Shown: in pieces, positions 1 through 10,695 of the stretch | How the letters are laid out: each line of letters opens with the position of its first letter | Numbering within the stretch: the stretch's first letter is position 1 | Assembly (NCBI GenBank): GCA_022841475.1 | Contig: JALHRJ010000034.1 | Coordinates: 1 to 44,765 of the forward strand | DNA length: 44,765 nucleotides | Source of the DNA: Cyclobacteriaceae bacterium | Lineage (GTDB): Bacteria > Bacteroidota > Bacteroidia > Cytophagales > Cyclobacteriaceae | Direction: 5' to 3' | Notes under the pieces: model-generated | Database searches by the model: none | Seen by the model: the letters and a program-made list of their open reading frames with translations, nothing else | Told to the model about the DNA's origin: nothing | Made by a program: the position numbers and the translations under genes

Positions 1-39
1 TCAAACATTCTAAAAGACACCCGAAAACAATCTACAATA

Positions 40-1293
40 ATGGTTGACTTATTTTCAAAGTTACGCATGGAGGCCGGCCCACTGGCCAAGTATTCACATC
101 TTCCCGATGATTATTTCTTCTTCCCCAAGTTAGAAGGTGAGATTGGTCCCCGGATGAAATTTAATGGCAAAGAGGTTCTTAACTGGAGCTTGAATAATTA
201 TCTGGGTTTGGCAAACCATCCCGAAGTTAGAAAAGCGGATGCCGATGCTGCGGCCCAGTTTGGTCTTGCTTCTCCTATGGGGGCCCGCATGATGTCCGGT
301 AATTCGGTTTATCATCTTGAATTGGAGAAACAATTGGCTGACTTTGTCCATAAGGAAGATGCCATGCTGCTGAATTATGGCTATCAAGGAGTATTTTCGA
401 TAATAGATGCTATTGTCGATCGCAAGGATGTGATTGTATATGATTCTGAATCACATGCCTGTATTATTGATGGTGTTCGTTTGCATATGGGCAAGCGGTT
501 TGTGTATCCGCACAACAACATGGAAAACCTCGAGAAGCAACTTCAGCGTGCAACCAAACTCGCCAACGAAACCGGAGGTGGTATTTTGGTGATTACCGAA
601 GGTGTTTTTGGTATGTCAGGCAACATGGGCGACCTGAAGGGAATTGTTGAACTAAAGAAGAAATACAACTTCCGGTTGCTTGTGGATGATGCTCATGGAT
701 TTGGAACGATGGGAGCTACTGGTGCCGGTGTAGGTGAGGAGCAAGGCGTACAAGATCAGATTGATCTATACTTCTCAACCTTTGCGAAATCAATGGCAGG
801 TATTGGAGCCTTTGTCGCGGGTGATAAAAATATACTAAAGTATTTAAGATATACCGTGCGCTCGCAGATTTATGCGAAGTCGCTGCCCATGCCCATGGTC
901 ATTGGCATTTTGAAACGTTTGGAATTGGTAAAGAAACACCCTGAATTAAGAGCTGACTTGAAAAAAATCATGGGTGCAATTAAATCAGGATTAAAAGATC
1001 GTGGTTTTAGTATCAATCCAACCCAAACTCCACCCACGCCCGTGCTCTTTAAAGGTGGTGTTGGTGAAGCGGCAAACATGGCCATGGATTTGAGGGAAAA
1101 TAACAGCATTTTCTGTTCGGTGGTGATCTACCCTGTGGTGCCAAAAGACGTAATTATGTTCAGAATTATCCCTACGGCAGCCCATACGCTGTCGGATGTG
1201 GAAGAAACGCTAAATGCCTTTTCTGCCCTAAAAACGAAGCTAGACAGTGGTTTTTACCGAAAAGAAGAGCTTGTGTCGGTGACCAAAATCTAA
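40..1293 (+). CDS. Alpha-oxoamine synthase family PLP enzyme, serine palmitoyltransferase-like
   Basis: A 417-residue fold-type I PLP enzyme that would condense an amino acid with an acyl-CoA. The PLP lysine is K250 in STFAKSMAGIG. The cofactor-binding VDDAHGFG (D216, D217, H219) and the substrate-side DSESHACIIDG segment are present, as is the C-terminal FRIIPTAAHT arginine region typical of the family. In Bacteroidota, members with this layout are usually assigned to sphingolipid synthesis (serine + acyl-CoA to 3-ketosphinganine). Sequence alone does not exclude glycine C-acetyltransferase or 8-amino-7-oxononanoate synthase, and no biotin or threonine-degradation genes lie nearby to favour them. 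The start is the first ATG after the window edge and gives a normal-length N-terminus. Family membership is secure; the exact substrate is inference. Confidence 0.85.
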   Translation: MVDLFSKLRMEAGPLAKYSHLPDDYFFFPKLEGEIGPRMKFNGKEVLNWSLNNYLGLANHPEVRKADADAAAQFGLASPMGARMMSGNSVYHLELEKQLADFVHKEDAMLLNYGYQGVFSIIDAIVDRKDVIVYDSESHACIIDGVRLHMGKRFVYPHNNMENLEKQLQRATKLANETGGGILVITEGVFGMSGNMGDLKGIVELKKKYNFRLLVDDAHGFGTMGATGAGVGEEQGVQDQIDLYFSTFAKSMAGIGAFVAGDKNILKYLRYTVRSQIYAKSLPMPMVIGILKRLELVKKHPELRADLKKIMGAIKSGLKDRGFSINPTQTPPTPVLFKGGVGEAANMAMDLRENNSIFCSVVIYPVVPKDVIMFRIIPTAAHTLSDVEETLNAFSALKTKLDSGFYRKEELVSVTKI

Positions 1294-1379
1294 AAAATGG
1301 GTTTTTAGGTGGTTTTTAAAGGTTTTTGCTTAAATTGGCATTACGAAATCAATTTTTTAAATCTAAACATCCGATAAAA

Positions 1380-1574
1380 ATGAAAAAATTTGAAGAACTA
1401 AAGACTCTAATTGCGTCACTGGAAGGCGATGCTGATAAGTTCTACAACAAAGGAAATAGCGCTGCTGGTACTCGTATCAGAAAAGGCATGCAGGACCTTA
1501 AGAATGCTGCTCAAGCCATTCGTCAGGAAGTACAGGAATTGAAGAATAAAGATGGTGGTAGCGGAGGTGAATAA
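1380..1574 (+). CDS. Small Hc1-like histone H1 family protein
   Basis: A 64-residue basic, helical protein that starts MKKFEELKTLIASLEGDAD and carries the GTRIRKGMQDLKNAAQ core. This resembles the short Hc1-type (chlamydial histone H1-like) proteins that Cytophagales encode as single small genes, and a nucleoid-binding role is inferred from that family. The tail is glycine-rich (GGSGGE). I chose the ATG at 1380 rather than the non-ATG extension from 1326, because the extension adds 18 residues foreign to the family and runs through the likely promoter region. A strong intrinsic terminator follows 20 bases after the stop, so the gene is probably a monocistronic, well-expressed unit. Confidence 0.85.
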   Translation: MKKFEELKTLIASLEGDADKFYNKGNSAAGTRIRKGMQDLKNAAQAIRQEVQELKNKDGGSGGE

Positions 1575-1593
1575 AAGAATTGGTCCTCTGACT

Positions 1594-1630
1594 AAAAAAA
1601 GGCTGAATCAATGATTCAGCCTTTTTTTTT
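1594..1630. terminator. Strong intrinsic terminator after the Hc1-like gene
   Basis: A perfect 10-bp inverted repeat (GGCTGAATCA / TGATTCAGCC, 1601-1621) is flanked by seven A on the left and nine T on the right. It can work in both directions but is placed directly after the plus-strand small histone gene. Confidence 0.93.
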
Positions 1631-1668
1631 AGGTAATGATTTCCGTTTAGATAAGAATTATAGAATAG

Positions 1669-1809
1669 TTGCGAACTGCAGTAAACAAAGTCAACCTCAA
1701 AGAAAACTATGGCAAAGAACTGCCATCAGGCGTTTACTTTTATAAGGTCATTTACTTAGGCAGCAACCAGCGCGATCCATTGAGCGGATATATGACAATA
1801 AAACGGTAA
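1669..1809 (+). pseudogene. 3' remnant of a gliding/T9SS C-terminal sorting domain gene
   Basis: An open frame of 46 codons without a start codon runs from just after a TAG at 1666 to a TAA at 1807. The last 32 residues include GKELPSGVYFYKV and end in LSGYMTIKR. This is the pattern that closes gliding-motility-associated C-terminal domains, the type B signal for type IX secretion (lp-G-vYfY ... GyvtiiR). Such domains normally end proteins of many hundreds of residues, yet a terminator belonging to another gene lies only 38 bases upstream, so the body of the gene is missing. It is best read as the 3' scar of a deleted cell-surface protein gene. It points towards dapA on the opposite strand, 10 bases away. 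Confidence 0.72.
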
Positions 1810-1819
1810 TTAGTTTCTT

Positions 1820-2689
1820 CTAAAGGTTTTTAAATATTGAATGGATCTTCTCCTTTAGTTCTTTGGAGGGTCCTGTAAGTGGCAACCGTACATGTGGCTG
1901 GCAAATACCCATTTGACTTAATAGATATTTAACACCGACTGGATTTCCTTCTTCGTACATAGGACCATTGATTTCAAGTAATTTGAATTGCTCAAGTTGC
2001 GCTTTCCGAAGATTTCCGGCCATGGCATACTCTTTGATCTTCAGGAAAATTTTCGGCAGTGCATTCGCCAAGACTGAGATCACTCCAGCTCCGCCAATTG
2101 AATAGATCGGTAGGGTAAGCAGGTCATCACCGGAAATCAGTAAGAAGTCTGCGGGTTTATGCTTCGCGATCATCATGCATTGTTCCAGATTTCCGGACGC
2201 CTCCTTCACTCCAATGATATTTTTTAGGTTAGCCAAACGAAGCGTAGTTTTTGCAGTCAGATTAGATGCTGTACGGCCGGGCACGTTATAAAGTATAACT
2301 GGAATAGGTGAACCTTGGGCAATAGCTTTAAAGTGCTGATAGATTCCTTCCTGCGAAGGTTTGTTGTAATAAGGACTTACTGAAAGCAATGCATCGACTC
2401 CTTGTAGGTTAGTCGCCTTAATTTCTTCCAACACACTTTGCGTATTGTTGCCTCCTATACCATAAACAATAGGAAGATTTCCGGGATTGTTTTCCTGCAC
2501 GAACGCGAGCACTTGTTTTTTTTCCTCCTTGCTAAGCGTGGCCGATTCTCCGGTGGTACCCATGACCACAAAATAGTCGACTCCTTTGGCTGTATGACGC
2601 AACAGTTTCTTTAATGATTTATAATCAATATCCCCTTGTTCGTTCATGGGTGTAACTAAGGCTACACCGGTTCCCATTAACTTCTTCAT
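1820..2689 (-). CDS. dapA: 4-hydroxy-tetrahydrodipicolinate synthase
   Basis: A 289-residue TIM-barrel aldolase that condenses pyruvate with aspartate semialdehyde, the first committed step of the diaminopimelate/lysine pathway. The Schiff-base lysine is K162 (GVKEASG). The proton-relay residues are visible as T45-T46 in GTTGES and Y134 in YNVPGRT, with the substrate arginine R139. Length is normal for the family. It starts two bases after the stop of the DUF6913 gene and is the last gene of the minus-strand run from ACBP. dapD of the same pathway lies 12 kb away at 14457. Confidence 0.97.
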   Translation of the reverse strand: MKKLMGTGVALVTPMNEQGDIDYKSLKKLLRHTAKGVDYFVVMGTTGESATLSKEEKKQVLAFVQENNPGNLPIVYGIGGNNTQSVLEEIKATNLQGVDALLSVSPYYNKPSQEGIYQHFKAIAQGSPIPVILYNVPGRTASNLTAKTTLRLANLKNIIGVKEASGNLEQCMMIAKHKPADFLLISGDDLLTLPIYSIGGAGVISVLANALPKIFLKIKEYAMAGNLRKAQLEQFKLLEINGPMYEEGNPVGVKYLLSQMGICQPHVRLPLTGPSKELKEKIHSIFKNL

Positions 2690-2691
2690 TA

Positions 2692-3201
2692 TTATCTTAA
2701 TTGACTTGTGTAGTTGTACATGGTTTCCATCAACCCTTTATTAGTACCATTCTGTTCAATCATCAGTTCGTAGAATTGACTTTCATCTTCATTGTAGCGA
2801 CCCACACGACACTGCGCTTTGCTGCGTGCAAGTAAATTAAGAACCAATGGATTTGATTCTTTGTCTAGGTAAAACAAATAATCAAAGGGTGTTTCAATAA
2901 ACTTATCGGTTGCGGGTGTTTCAAGTTTCCCCCAAAAAGAAAGATCTTCAATGGTAAAGAAGTCAAACTTAAACTCATAGTTCTCTTTTTTTAGAGGAAG
3001 ATATTCTAACACGGTCACTTTTTTGCCATCCTTCTCTAATTGGTGAATAAATTCCTTTACATCAAGGTGTTTTTGCTTGTCTTCCACGCTGAATATAATA
3101 CCAACTGAGCCAGCTTTTTTGTAGGGTTTGCTGGCTCGTAATGTTTTATTCTTTTTTAGTGCGGTCTCTGTCCGCATTTTCAGGAATTTCATTTTAAACA
3201 T
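2692..3201 (-). CDS. DUF6913-like protein of unknown function
   Basis: A 169-residue soluble protein with a very basic N-terminus (about ten Lys/Arg in the first 30 residues) followed by an alpha/beta region: a strand SVGIIFSVED, then a thiamin- or receiver-like alternation, then FDYLFYLDKESNPLVLNLLARSKAQCRVG. This matches my memory of the Bacteroidota family DUF6913, which is often found beside dapA, but the name is from recognition only and no function is known. It sits between ligA (53 bases) and dapA (2 bases) on the same strand, so it is probably co-transcribed with dapA. ATGs at codons 4 and 9 are alternative starts. I see no signal peptide or membrane segment. Confidence 0.75.
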   Translation of the reverse strand: MFKMKFLKMRTETALKKNKTLRASKPYKKAGSVGIIFSVEDKQKHLDVKEFIHQLEKDGKKVTVLEYLPLKKENYEFKFDFFTIEDLSFWGKLETPATDKFIETPFDYLFYLDKESNPLVLNLLARSKAQCRVGRYNEDESQFYELMIEQNGTNKGLMETMYNYTSQLR

Positions 3202-3254
3202 GGCCGAAAGCTAATAAAAAAGTTCAACGTTGAGTGGTAAAGGGAAGGATTGGT

Positions 3255-5980
<2,726 letters not shown>

Positions 5981-5983
5981 CGA

Positions 5984-6247
5984 TCAGGCGTAGGTTTGAT
6001 GAAGCTTAGTCACTAATGCAATATAATCTTCCATTGCTTTTTCTTTAGAAGCACCTTTGCGTGTGGCCCAGGCATCGTACTTCGCAATGGCTTTAAAGTC
6101 AAAGCCTCCGGGACGCTCGCCACTTACATCGCCATCGGTAGCCTGTTTAAACAGGGCGTACAGATCAAGTAACTCTTCGTTGGAGGGTCGCTTGGTAAGT
6201 TCTTTAGATCGTGTAACAGCTGCCTGAAAGTCGTCTTGAAGTGCCAT
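5984..6247 (-). CDS. Acyl-CoA-binding protein
   Basis: An 87-residue four-helix acyl-CoA-binding protein that carries long-chain acyl-CoA esters in the cytosol. Family signatures are the LLDLYALFKQATDGD segment with its ligand-contacting tyrosine and lysine, and the C-terminal helix AWATRKGASKEKAMEDYI. Length matches the eukaryotic single-domain form. ACBPs occur in only part of the bacteria, including Bacteroidota. It is the first gene of the minus-strand run ACBP-rsmE-ligA-DUF6913-dapA. A MITE-like repeat sits 30 bases upstream of its start and so occupies most of its promoter region. Confidence 0.95.
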   Translation of the reverse strand: MALQDDFQAAVTRSKELTKRPSNEELLDLYALFKQATDGDVSGERPGGFDFKAIAKYDAWATRKGASKEKAMEDYIALVTKLHQTYA

Positions 6248-6277
6248 AGAATTTTTGATTATTTGTGGAACAAAAAA

Positions 6278-6448
6278 GAGGCTGTCTTAAAAGTCATCCA
6301 GTCATCGCGGGCATTGACCCGCGATCCCGATTTTTTAGATGTTGAATGGGATTCCGGCTCAAAGCCTGCCTGCTCCGCCAAATGGCGGATTCGGCATAGG
6401 CAGGGCCGGAATGACATTTCAATTTTAATTGACTTTTGAGCCAGCCTC
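6278..6448. repeat. MITE-like element with imperfect terminal inverted repeats
   Basis: About 171 bases begin GAGGCTGTCTTAAAAGTCA and end in the near-perfect inverse complement (GAGGCTGGCTCAAAAGTCA read from the right end). Between the ends lie nested hairpins: CGCGGG/CCCGCG (6306-6323), ATTCCGGC/GCCGGAAT (6351-6412), and inside that TCCGCCA/TGGCGGA (6374-6389). No reading frame of substance is present. The layout is that of a non-autonomous mobile repeat mobilised in trans. It lies between gltA and the ACBP gene. Confidence 0.75.
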
Positions 6449-6475
6449 CTTAAAGATACTCGTTGTGAGTTTATT

Positions 6476-7762
6476 TTATCTCTTATTCAAAGCAACATAG
6501 GGCCTTAAATTTTGGCCCGTATAAATCTGACGCGGTCTACCGATCGGTTCTTTGTTCTCACGCAACTCCTTCCATTGTGCAATCCATCCCGGCAATCGAC
6601 CAATAGCAAACATAACGGTAAACATGTCAACCGGAATGCCAAGCGCTCTGTAAATGATACCCGAGTAAAAATCCACATTAGGATAAAGTTTGCGTTCGAT
6701 GAAATAAGGATCTTTTAACGCGATCTCTTCCAGTTTCATAGCTATTTCAAGAGTCGGATCATTGACTCCTAATTTTTCAAGTACATCATCAGCAGCTTTC
6801 TTAATGATCTTGGCACGGGGATCGAAGTTTTTATACACACGATGCCCAAACCCCATCAAACGGAACGGATCGTTTTTATCCTTTGCCTTCGCAATCCATT
6901 TATCAGTGTCGCCACCGTCTTTTTTAATCTGCTCAAGCATAAGTATTACTTCCTGATTCGCGCCTCCATGCAAAGGTCCCCACAGGGCATTGATGCCTGC
7001 AGAAATTGAGGAGTAGATACTTGCCTTGGATGATCCTACAATCCGAACGGTAGAGGTAGAGCAATTTTGTTCATGGTCGGCATGAAGTATTAATAACTTA
7101 TCAAGTGCCGCAGCAACTACAGGATCCACCTCGTATTTTTCAGCCGGTAGTGCAAACATCATTTTCAAAAACCGAGAACAATAATCCAATGAATTATCGG
7201 GGTAATTCACAGGATGACCTACTTCATTTTTGTAAGCCCAGGAGGCAAAAGTTGGCATCTTAGCCAAAGACCTTACGATGCTTAAATACACTCCTTCTGA
7301 TGATCTGTTGGGATCTAATGATTCTGGATAAAAAGCAGTTTGTGCGCAAAATAAAGAGGCCAGCACACCCATGGGGTGGGATGAGGATGGGAAACCATCT
7401 AATATCTTTTTGATATCCTCATGAACCATTGTATGGTTCTTGATATCATCTGAAAATTTGGTGAGTTGATCAGCGGTAGGGAGTTCTCCAAAAATCAACA
7501 GGTAGGAAACTTCCAGGAATGTCGATTTTGCTGCCAGGTCTTCAATCGAGTAGCCACGATAACGAAGTATGCCTTTGTCTCCATCCAGAAATGTGATGGC
7601 GCTTTTTGTTGCCCCGGTATTCTTGTATCCAAAATCAAGGGTAACGGCACCTGTTTCTTCCAACAGGTTGCTGATGTCAATACCTTGTTCGCCTTCAGTA
7701 CCCTCAACTATCGGGAACTTGTATGATTTACCATCGATAATCAATTCAGCAGTCTTCGCCAT
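6476..7762 (-). CDS. gltA: Citrate synthase
   Basis: A 428-residue type I (hexameric-type, E. coli GltA-like) citrate synthase that condenses oxaloacetate and acetyl-CoA at the entry of the TCA cycle. The catalytic triad is clear: H265 in WGPLHGGAN, H307 in GFGHRVYKNFDPR and D364 in PNVDFYSG. H230 in HADHEQNCSTSTVR also fits. The N-terminal beta-rich extension (residues 1-60, beginning AELIIDGKSYKFPIVEGTEG) is the one seen in Gram-negative type enzymes. A TATCTTTA box in the upstream 70 bases is a plausible but imperfect promoter element. A separate transcript from the ACBP run is likely, because the MITE-like repeat lies between. Confidence 0.98.
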   Translation of the reverse strand: MAKTAELIIDGKSYKFPIVEGTEGEQGIDISNLLEETGAVTLDFGYKNTGATKSAITFLDGDKGILRYRGYSIEDLAAKSTFLEVSYLLIFGELPTADQLTKFSDDIKNHTMVHEDIKKILDGFPSSSHPMGVLASLFCAQTAFYPESLDPNRSSEGVYLSIVRSLAKMPTFASWAYKNEVGHPVNYPDNSLDYCSRFLKMMFALPAEKYEVDPVVAAALDKLLILHADHEQNCSTSTVRIVGSSKASIYSSISAGINALWGPLHGGANQEVILMLEQIKKDGGDTDKWIAKAKDKNDPFRLMGFGHRVYKNFDPRAKIIKKAADDVLEKLGVNDPTLEIAMKLEEIALKDPYFIERKLYPNVDFYSGIIYRALGIPVDMFTVMFAIGRLPGWIAQWKELRENKEPIGRPRQIYTGQNLRPYVALNKR

Positions 7763-7833
7763 GAGTGAAATATTTAAACGTTCGATTTAAAGATAGAGGG
7801 TTCGGTTTTCAGAAAAAAATGAGTTTTTAAGAA

Positions 7834-8649
7834 TTAGTTATTTCCTAAGATCAGCGGCATTCCATCTTTTCCTGAACCCACAACAATGATTTTGCTATTG
7901 GGAGATTTAGACAACTCAAGCGTGGCCTCTATACCTCTCATTTTCAATAGCTTGTCGGTTAAGCTATTGTTGATAATGTTGTTGGCTCTCGATTCACCCT
8001 CAGCAGCGATTCTTTTTCGCTCGGCTTCGCTCTTTTCCTTATCAAGTCTGAATTGATAGGCAAGAGCTTCCTGTTCTTGCTGCAACTTGTTCTCAATAGC
8101 CATTTTAATTTGTTCTGGCAACATGATGGAACGGATAAGCACAGCCGTAGCATGCACATTTTTCGCATTCAGAATAGCTTCCGTTTCGGTTGTAATGGCA
8201 GTTTCAACTTCAGCTCTCTTGGTTGAATAAATTTCTTCGGCTGTGTATCGGCCCATTACTTGGCGCACGGTTGATCTAACTTCCGGAATTACAAGTACTG
8301 CTTCATAATCTGTTGTAAACTGCTCGTGGATATATCCAATTTTATCAGGTATGGGATAATACCGGACAGTAATATCGATATGGATAGAAAGACCGTTCTT
8401 ATCCAAGACATCCATATTTTCTTCGGATGACATTTCGTTCACCTTGTAAAGGTAAACCTCGTTCCAGGGGGCCTTGATGTGGGTGCCTGGTCCGATAATA
8501 TTGTCTTTGTCTAATCCTTTACCAAATGGAAAGAACATGACTGCCCGTTCTGTTGCACTGATGGTATAGAATAAACTTGATGAGAGTGCCAGGATAACAA
8601 TGAAAGCAATTATTGCAAAAATAATAAGAGGTAGTCTGCGGTTATTCAT
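7834..8649 (-). CDS. Prohibitin-like SPFH/band 7 membrane protein
   Basis: A 271-residue protein with one N-terminal membrane segment (about residues 7-28) followed by a band 7/SPFH domain (ATERAVMFFPFGKG ... GPGTHIKAPWNEVYLYKV) and a long charged coiled coil (about 190-235, rich in Glu/Lys/Arg). This is the architecture of prohibitins, which form ring-shaped membrane scaffolds and often restrain membrane proteases. The specific role here is unknown and no FtsH or NfeD gene is adjacent. The 190-base upstream region contains a direct repeat TTGGTAA-ATA-TTGGTAA (read on the minus strand) near the likely promoter. Confidence 0.92.
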   Translation of the reverse strand: MNNRRLPLIIFAIIAFIVILALSSSLFYTISATERAVMFFPFGKGLDKDNIIGPGTHIKAPWNEVYLYKVNEMSSEENMDVLDKNGLSIHIDITVRYYPIPDKIGYIHEQFTTDYEAVLVIPEVRSTVRQVMGRYTAEEIYSTKRAEVETAITTETEAILNAKNVHATAVLIRSIMLPEQIKMAIENKLQQEQEALAYQFRLDKEKSEAERKRIAAEGESRANNIINNSLTDKLLKMRGIEATLELSKSPNSKIIVVGSGKDGMPLILGNN

Positions 8650-8787
8650 AGTGGTTAATTTTTAGTGCTGAGGTTATAAGAGCTAAGCAAGCAAGTTACC
8701 AATATTTACCAATTTCATAAGCCAGATGGCAAATCAAAATGATGAAATGAAGATGGATAACTAAGCTATTGAAGCTCCTCTTCAATA

Positions 8788-8820
8788 ACAAAAAAGAGCG
8801 ACCCTTGTTGGGATCGCTCT
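8788..8820 (-). terminator. Intrinsic terminator of the H1-like gene
   Basis: On the minus strand, AGAGCGA pairs with TCGCTCT around a 12-base centre and is followed by a run of six T. It lies about 25 bases past the stop of the lysine-rich H1-like gene. Confidence 0.85.
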
Positions 8821-8842
8821 GATATGAAAATGCTTATCTTGA

Positions 8843-9214
8843 TTACTGCATAAATCCAGATCCTTCGCCTGAATTTTCTGAGGAAGATGGCGGAGGTTCA
8901 GGAGTGGGTGCGGGAGTAGGAATAACTACGGGTGCCGGAGCCGGAGCGTTTACCACCACAGGTTTAGGTGTTGCTTTCTTAACTCCTTTCTTTTTAACAA
9001 CTTTCTTCACCACCTTTTTGGGTGCTGCTTTTTTAGTTGCCTTTTTGACCGTTTTCTTAGCGGCCTTTCTAACAACTTTTTTAGCTGACTTCTTCACTGC
9101 TTTTTTAGCAGATTTCTTGGCAGCTTTTTTAGCTGACTTCTTGGTTGATTTTTTAGCGGCTTTCTTTGGTTTTGCCTTTCCTTTCTTAGCTGCCTTTTTT
9201 GCTTTCTTTGCCAT
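8843..9214 (-). CDS. Lysine/alanine-rich histone H1-like protein with proline tail
   Basis: A 123-residue protein of two parts. Residues 1-83 are almost only Lys and Ala, with repeating KKSAKKA/KKAAKK units, like the C-terminal tail of eukaryotic H1 and bacterial AlgP/Hc2-type proteins. Residues 84-123 are Pro/Ala/Val-rich and end in an acidic-serine stretch. DNA compaction through charge is the expected role, inferred from composition. The gene has its own terminator, and the 80-base gap after mnmE could hold a promoter. The low-complexity sequence makes a long open frame on the opposite strand, which is a shadow. Repeat-length variation between strains is likely. Confidence 0.85.
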   Translation of the reverse strand: MAKKAKKAAKKGKAKPKKAAKKSTKKSAKKAAKKSAKKAVKKSAKKVVRKAAKKTVKKATKKAAPKKVVKKVVKKKGVKKATPKPVVVNAPAPAPVVIPTPAPTPEPPPSSSENSGEGSGFMQ

Positions 9215-9294
9215 GGTGCGGTTTGTTTATTTTTTGGTTGTTGGTTTACTTCAGAGTAATAGAATTATTCTCTATGTAAATGTAATTAACAGAT

Positions 9295-10662
9295 TTATTT
9301 ACCAATACAAAAATTTGCGAAAATATTTGAGAGTAAATCATCACTTGTAATCTCTCCTGTGATCTCACCCAAGTGAAATAGAGACTGACGTATGTCCATA
9401 GCCAGAAAATCTCCGGTGATTCCTGAATGCAATCCATTCAACACACGATCCAATGCTTGTTGCGTCTCGGTAAGCTTTTGGTAGTGCCGTAGGTTAGTCA
9501 CCAACACATCACCTTGCTTCACTTCATGGATAGTAAATCGCGATAAGATCTTATCCTTAAGTGATTCCATGTTGACTTTAGTAGCAGCAGAAATCAATAT
9601 AAAGTCTTGATTATCAATGCTATTAATCAACTCCTTGGGTGCCTTGTCCAGTTTGTTACCTACTTTTATAAATGGAATCGCCAACGCTTTTAGTTCAGCT
9701 TCTTCACGCTTGATTTCCTCCAGACTAGTATCCGATAGATCGAACATGTAAAGGATTAAAGAGGCATTTTTCATTCTATCGCGGGTACGCGAAACACCGA
9801 TTGCTTCAATGGCATCTTGTGTATCCCGAAGTCCGGCTGTATCCATAAACCTGAACGTCACCCCACCTAATGTGATCTCGTCTTCAATAACATCACGGGT
9901 GGTGCCAGGAATTTCGGACACGATTGCTTTCTCCTCATTTAACAAGGCATTGAGGAGTGTAGACTTCCCGGCATTGGGTTTACCTGCAATCACAGTAGGA
10001 ATCCCATTCTTAATCACATTGCCTTGGTCAAAGGAGGTAATAAGCCTGGCAATATATGCCTGGATTTTTTCGACCAGAGCAATCAGATCTTTACGACCGG
10101 CAAACTCTACATCCTCCTCCCCAAAATCAAGCTCTAACTCAATTAACGAGGCAAAATGGATGAGTTCTTCGCGTAGATGCTTTATCTCTTTGGAGAATCC
10201 ACCCCGCATTTGATTGAGCGCTGCCTGACGCGCATTATCATTTTCGGCATGAATTAAGTCGGCAACAGCTTCCGCTTGTGCAAGATCAAAACGTCCGTTT
10301 AGAAAAGCCCGTTTGGTAAACTCACCGGGCTCTGCAAGTCTCACGCCACATCTGAGGAAAAGCTTGATGATCTCGCGAACAACAATGGGCGAACCATGAC
10401 AAGAAATCTCAATTGAATTTTCTTTGGTGAAAGAATTAGGTTCTTTGAAAAGCGAAACCATTACTTCATCAATCGGCTTTTCAATACCTAACGTACCTAA
10501 ATGAATGGTATGGGAAGGTTGATCTTCTAATTTCTTTCCTTTAAAGACCTGTTGTGTAATGCTAATAGCATGCTTGCCAGAGAGTCGAATAACAGCGAGA
10601 CCACTAACCCCATGGGGGGTTGCTAATGCAATGATAGTATCCTCTTGAAAATGGGCAGACAT
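9295..10662 (-). CDS. mnmE: tRNA uridine-5-carboxymethylaminomethyl GTPase
   Basis: A 455-residue MnmE that works with MnmG to modify U34 of several tRNAs. Domains in order are the N-terminal folate-binding TrmE domain (1-120, with DTIIALATPHGVSGLAVIRLSG), a helical domain, and an inserted G domain with P-loop GKPNAGKS (227-234), IPGTTRDVI, DTAG (274-277) and a GNKLDK box. The C-terminal CIGK (452-455) contains the catalytic cysteine. It begins 33 bases after the transporter gene stop and may be read through from it. Confidence 0.98.
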   Translation of the reverse strand: MSAHFQEDTIIALATPHGVSGLAVIRLSGKHAISITQQVFKGKKLEDQPSHTIHLGTLGIEKPIDEVMVSLFKEPNSFTKENSIEISCHGSPIVVREIIKLFLRCGVRLAEPGEFTKRAFLNGRFDLAQAEAVADLIHAENDNARQAALNQMRGGFSKEIKHLREELIHFASLIELELDFGEEDVEFAGRKDLIALVEKIQAYIARLITSFDQGNVIKNGIPTVIAGKPNAGKSTLLNALLNEEKAIVSEIPGTTRDVIEDEITLGGVTFRFMDTAGLRDTQDAIEAIGVSRTRDRMKNASLILYMFDLSDTSLEEIKREEAELKALAIPFIKVGNKLDKAPKELINSIDNQDFILISAATKVNMESLKDKILSRFTIHEVKQGDVLVTNLRHYQKLTETQQALDRVLNGLHSGITGDFLAMDIRQSLFHLGEITGEITSDDLLSNIFANFCIGK

Positions 10663-10695
10663 GATGCAAGATAATGATGTATCCTATACAATTGA

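Noticed and set aside
1326..1379. 18-residue N-terminal extension of the Hc1-like gene
   Set aside because: It begins at a non-ATG codon and adds a segment absent from the family; the ATG at 1380 is better.
6236..6439. 67-aa plus-strand open frame across the MITE-like repeat
   Set aside because: It runs through both inverted repeat and hairpins and resembles nothing; a chance frame.
8904..9350. Plus-strand 148-aa Phe/Ala/Leu-rich open frame opposite the H1-like gene
   Set aside because: Composition is the exact mirror of Lys/Ala codons on the minus strand; no start context or family.
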